Shown here piece by piece: positions 12,190 through 12,967 of a stretch of DNA of 12,967 nucleotides. Numbering within the stretch: the first letter of the stretch is position 1; every line of letters starts with the position of its first letter. The notes beneath the pieces were generated by a model. The model was not told where the DNA came from, did no database searches, and saw only the letters and a list, made by a program, of their open reading frames with translations. Made by a program: the position numbers and the translations under genes. Source of the stretch: an uncultured cyanobacterium (lineage in GTDB: Bacteria > Cyanobacteriota > Cyanobacteriia > Cyanobacteriales > Chroococcidiopsidaceae); the NCBI GenBank assembly GCA_946221495.1, contig CAMIFA010000146.1, positions 1 through 12,967 of the forward strand, given 5' to 3'.

Positions 12190-12967
12190 CTAACTTTCGA
12201 TTGCGCCCAATACCCGTAATGTTTCTTTTTGTGCGTCCGTTAATCCCGTAACGCCTAAGATATTCATTCCTTTACAAGGACGCTCAACATTCAACACTCT
12301 GAAACATTCACCTTCGCAGCTATCCCAGAGCCGAATCGTGCCATTCTCACTACTGCTGACTATCCAACGCCCCTCTGGATCAAACGCCACCGACCGAATC
12401 GGACTCCTATGCCCTTGCAAAGTAATGATATAGGTTCCTTGCTCAAGATCCCATTTGAGAGAGGAATCGAAACTACCACTAACGAGTAGCTTCTCTTGGG
12501 AATGAAAGTTAATGCTCACAACCGGGCGGGTGTGTCCCTGCAAAGTCTCAAGACATCGTCCAGTTTGTAGCTCCCATAACTTCACAGTACAGTCATCACT
12601 ACTACTCGCAAGCCTCTGATCTGCGGGGTCAAACTGACAAACTTGGTGAATAAATTGTTCAGTGACATATGCCATGACCATAGGCTGCTGAGTATAACTG
12701 ACAGCATTCAACTTAGTTAGATTCGGCTTAATAGTTTCAACCAAAGAACGCTGAACCAGGGACATCAAAGCATCCTGTAACTGAGCAACCGAAACCGCAG
12801 GCATAAGATCAGCTTGTAGTTGTGGGGCAGTTACAGGTTCTTGATTAATTGCTAGCCAGTACATCACCTGTGTTTCTAACGCACTCAAGCGGTCAAACTG
12901 CTGTTGGAGCAGACTGCGAATATCCTTAAACAACAGCGTCTCTTGCGCTAAAAACTCGGCAATATTA
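12190..12967 (-). CDS. NB-ARC/WD40 protein, internally deleted (5' end outside window)
   Basis: The frame stays open to the window edge, so the start is outside; 258 residues are visible. The first ~110 match the winged-helix end of cyanobacterial NB-ARC/WD40 proteins: IAEFLAQETLLFKDIRSLLQ, QVMYWLAINQEPVTAPQL, QPMVMAYVTEQFIHQVCQ. At about 12633 it passes directly into WD40 repeats (FDPADQRLASSSDDCTVKLW), with about two and a half left, and ends with the usual GVTGLTDAQKETLRVLGAIE. Intact relatives have a longer linker and many more repeats, so an in-frame deletion has fused the two parts. One repeat reads SSLKWDL where K-L-W-D-L is normal, a lost codon. Such proteins are thought to be STAND-type signalling NTPases with a WD40 sensor. 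With so few blades a full propeller cannot form, so function is doubtful. Confidence 0.85.
   Translation of the reverse strand, partial: NIAEFLAQETLLFKDIRSLLQQQFDRLSALETQVMYWLAINQEPVTAPQLQADLMPAVSVAQLQDALMSLVQRSLVETIKPNLTKLNAVSYTQQPMVMAYVTEQFIHQVCQFDPADQRLASSSDDCTVKLWELQTGRCLETLQGHTRPVVSINFHSQEKLLVSGSFDSSLKWDLEQGTYIITLQGHRSPIRSVAFDPEGRWIVSSSENGTIRLWDSCEGECFRVLNVERPCKGMNILGVTGLTDAQKETLRVLGAIES

Overview
The window looks like chromosomal DNA from a cyanobacterium, probably a large-genome filamentous or Nostocales-like one. The reasons are about ten HIP1 octamers (gcgatcgc, e.g. near 2022, 5034, 6541, 7100, 7297, 7580, 10145, 10252, 10704, 11627), a cyanobacterial-style NB-ARC/WD40 protein, a DUF4278 protein, and a short MITE with tatagc ends. 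No rRNA, tRNA or CRISPR array was seen.

Left part (1-5274, + strand): an accessory locus built by tandem duplication. It holds two paralogous proteins with a very acidic N-terminal leader and a basic core (the first loses its first 4 bases to the window edge). These are followed by a subtilisin-family (S8) protease with an I9-like prodomain and no signal peptide, a PrcB_C-domain protein, a third protein with the same kind of acidic leader but an F-box-like core, and a second PrcB_C protein. Remnants of the protease 3' end (4612-4719) and of a leader gene start (5221-5274) show that the block from the protease 3' end onward was duplicated. The working idea (inference) is that the leader marks substrates or partners of the protease/PrcB pair: a processed-protein or toxin-like system. 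This is the most interesting part of the window.

Middle (5555-8201, - strand): a small exported protein of unknown function, then a probable two-gene operon. That operon has an HPS/KGPDC-like barrel protein lacking the usual catalytic lysine, followed by an FAD-dependent monooxygenase.

Right part (8202-12967): a gene-poor stretch carries a decayed DUF4278 gene split by a MITE. A second, uninterrupted copy of the same DUF4278 region lies at 11297-11877, so the MITE's empty site can be read directly. The intact DUF4278 gene heads a probable operon with a leucine-carboxyl-methyltransferase-family enzyme and a Tat-exported flavin amine oxidase, joined by a TGATG stop/start overlap. The window ends in an NB-ARC/WD40 regulator whose middle has been deleted in frame; its 5' end lies outside.
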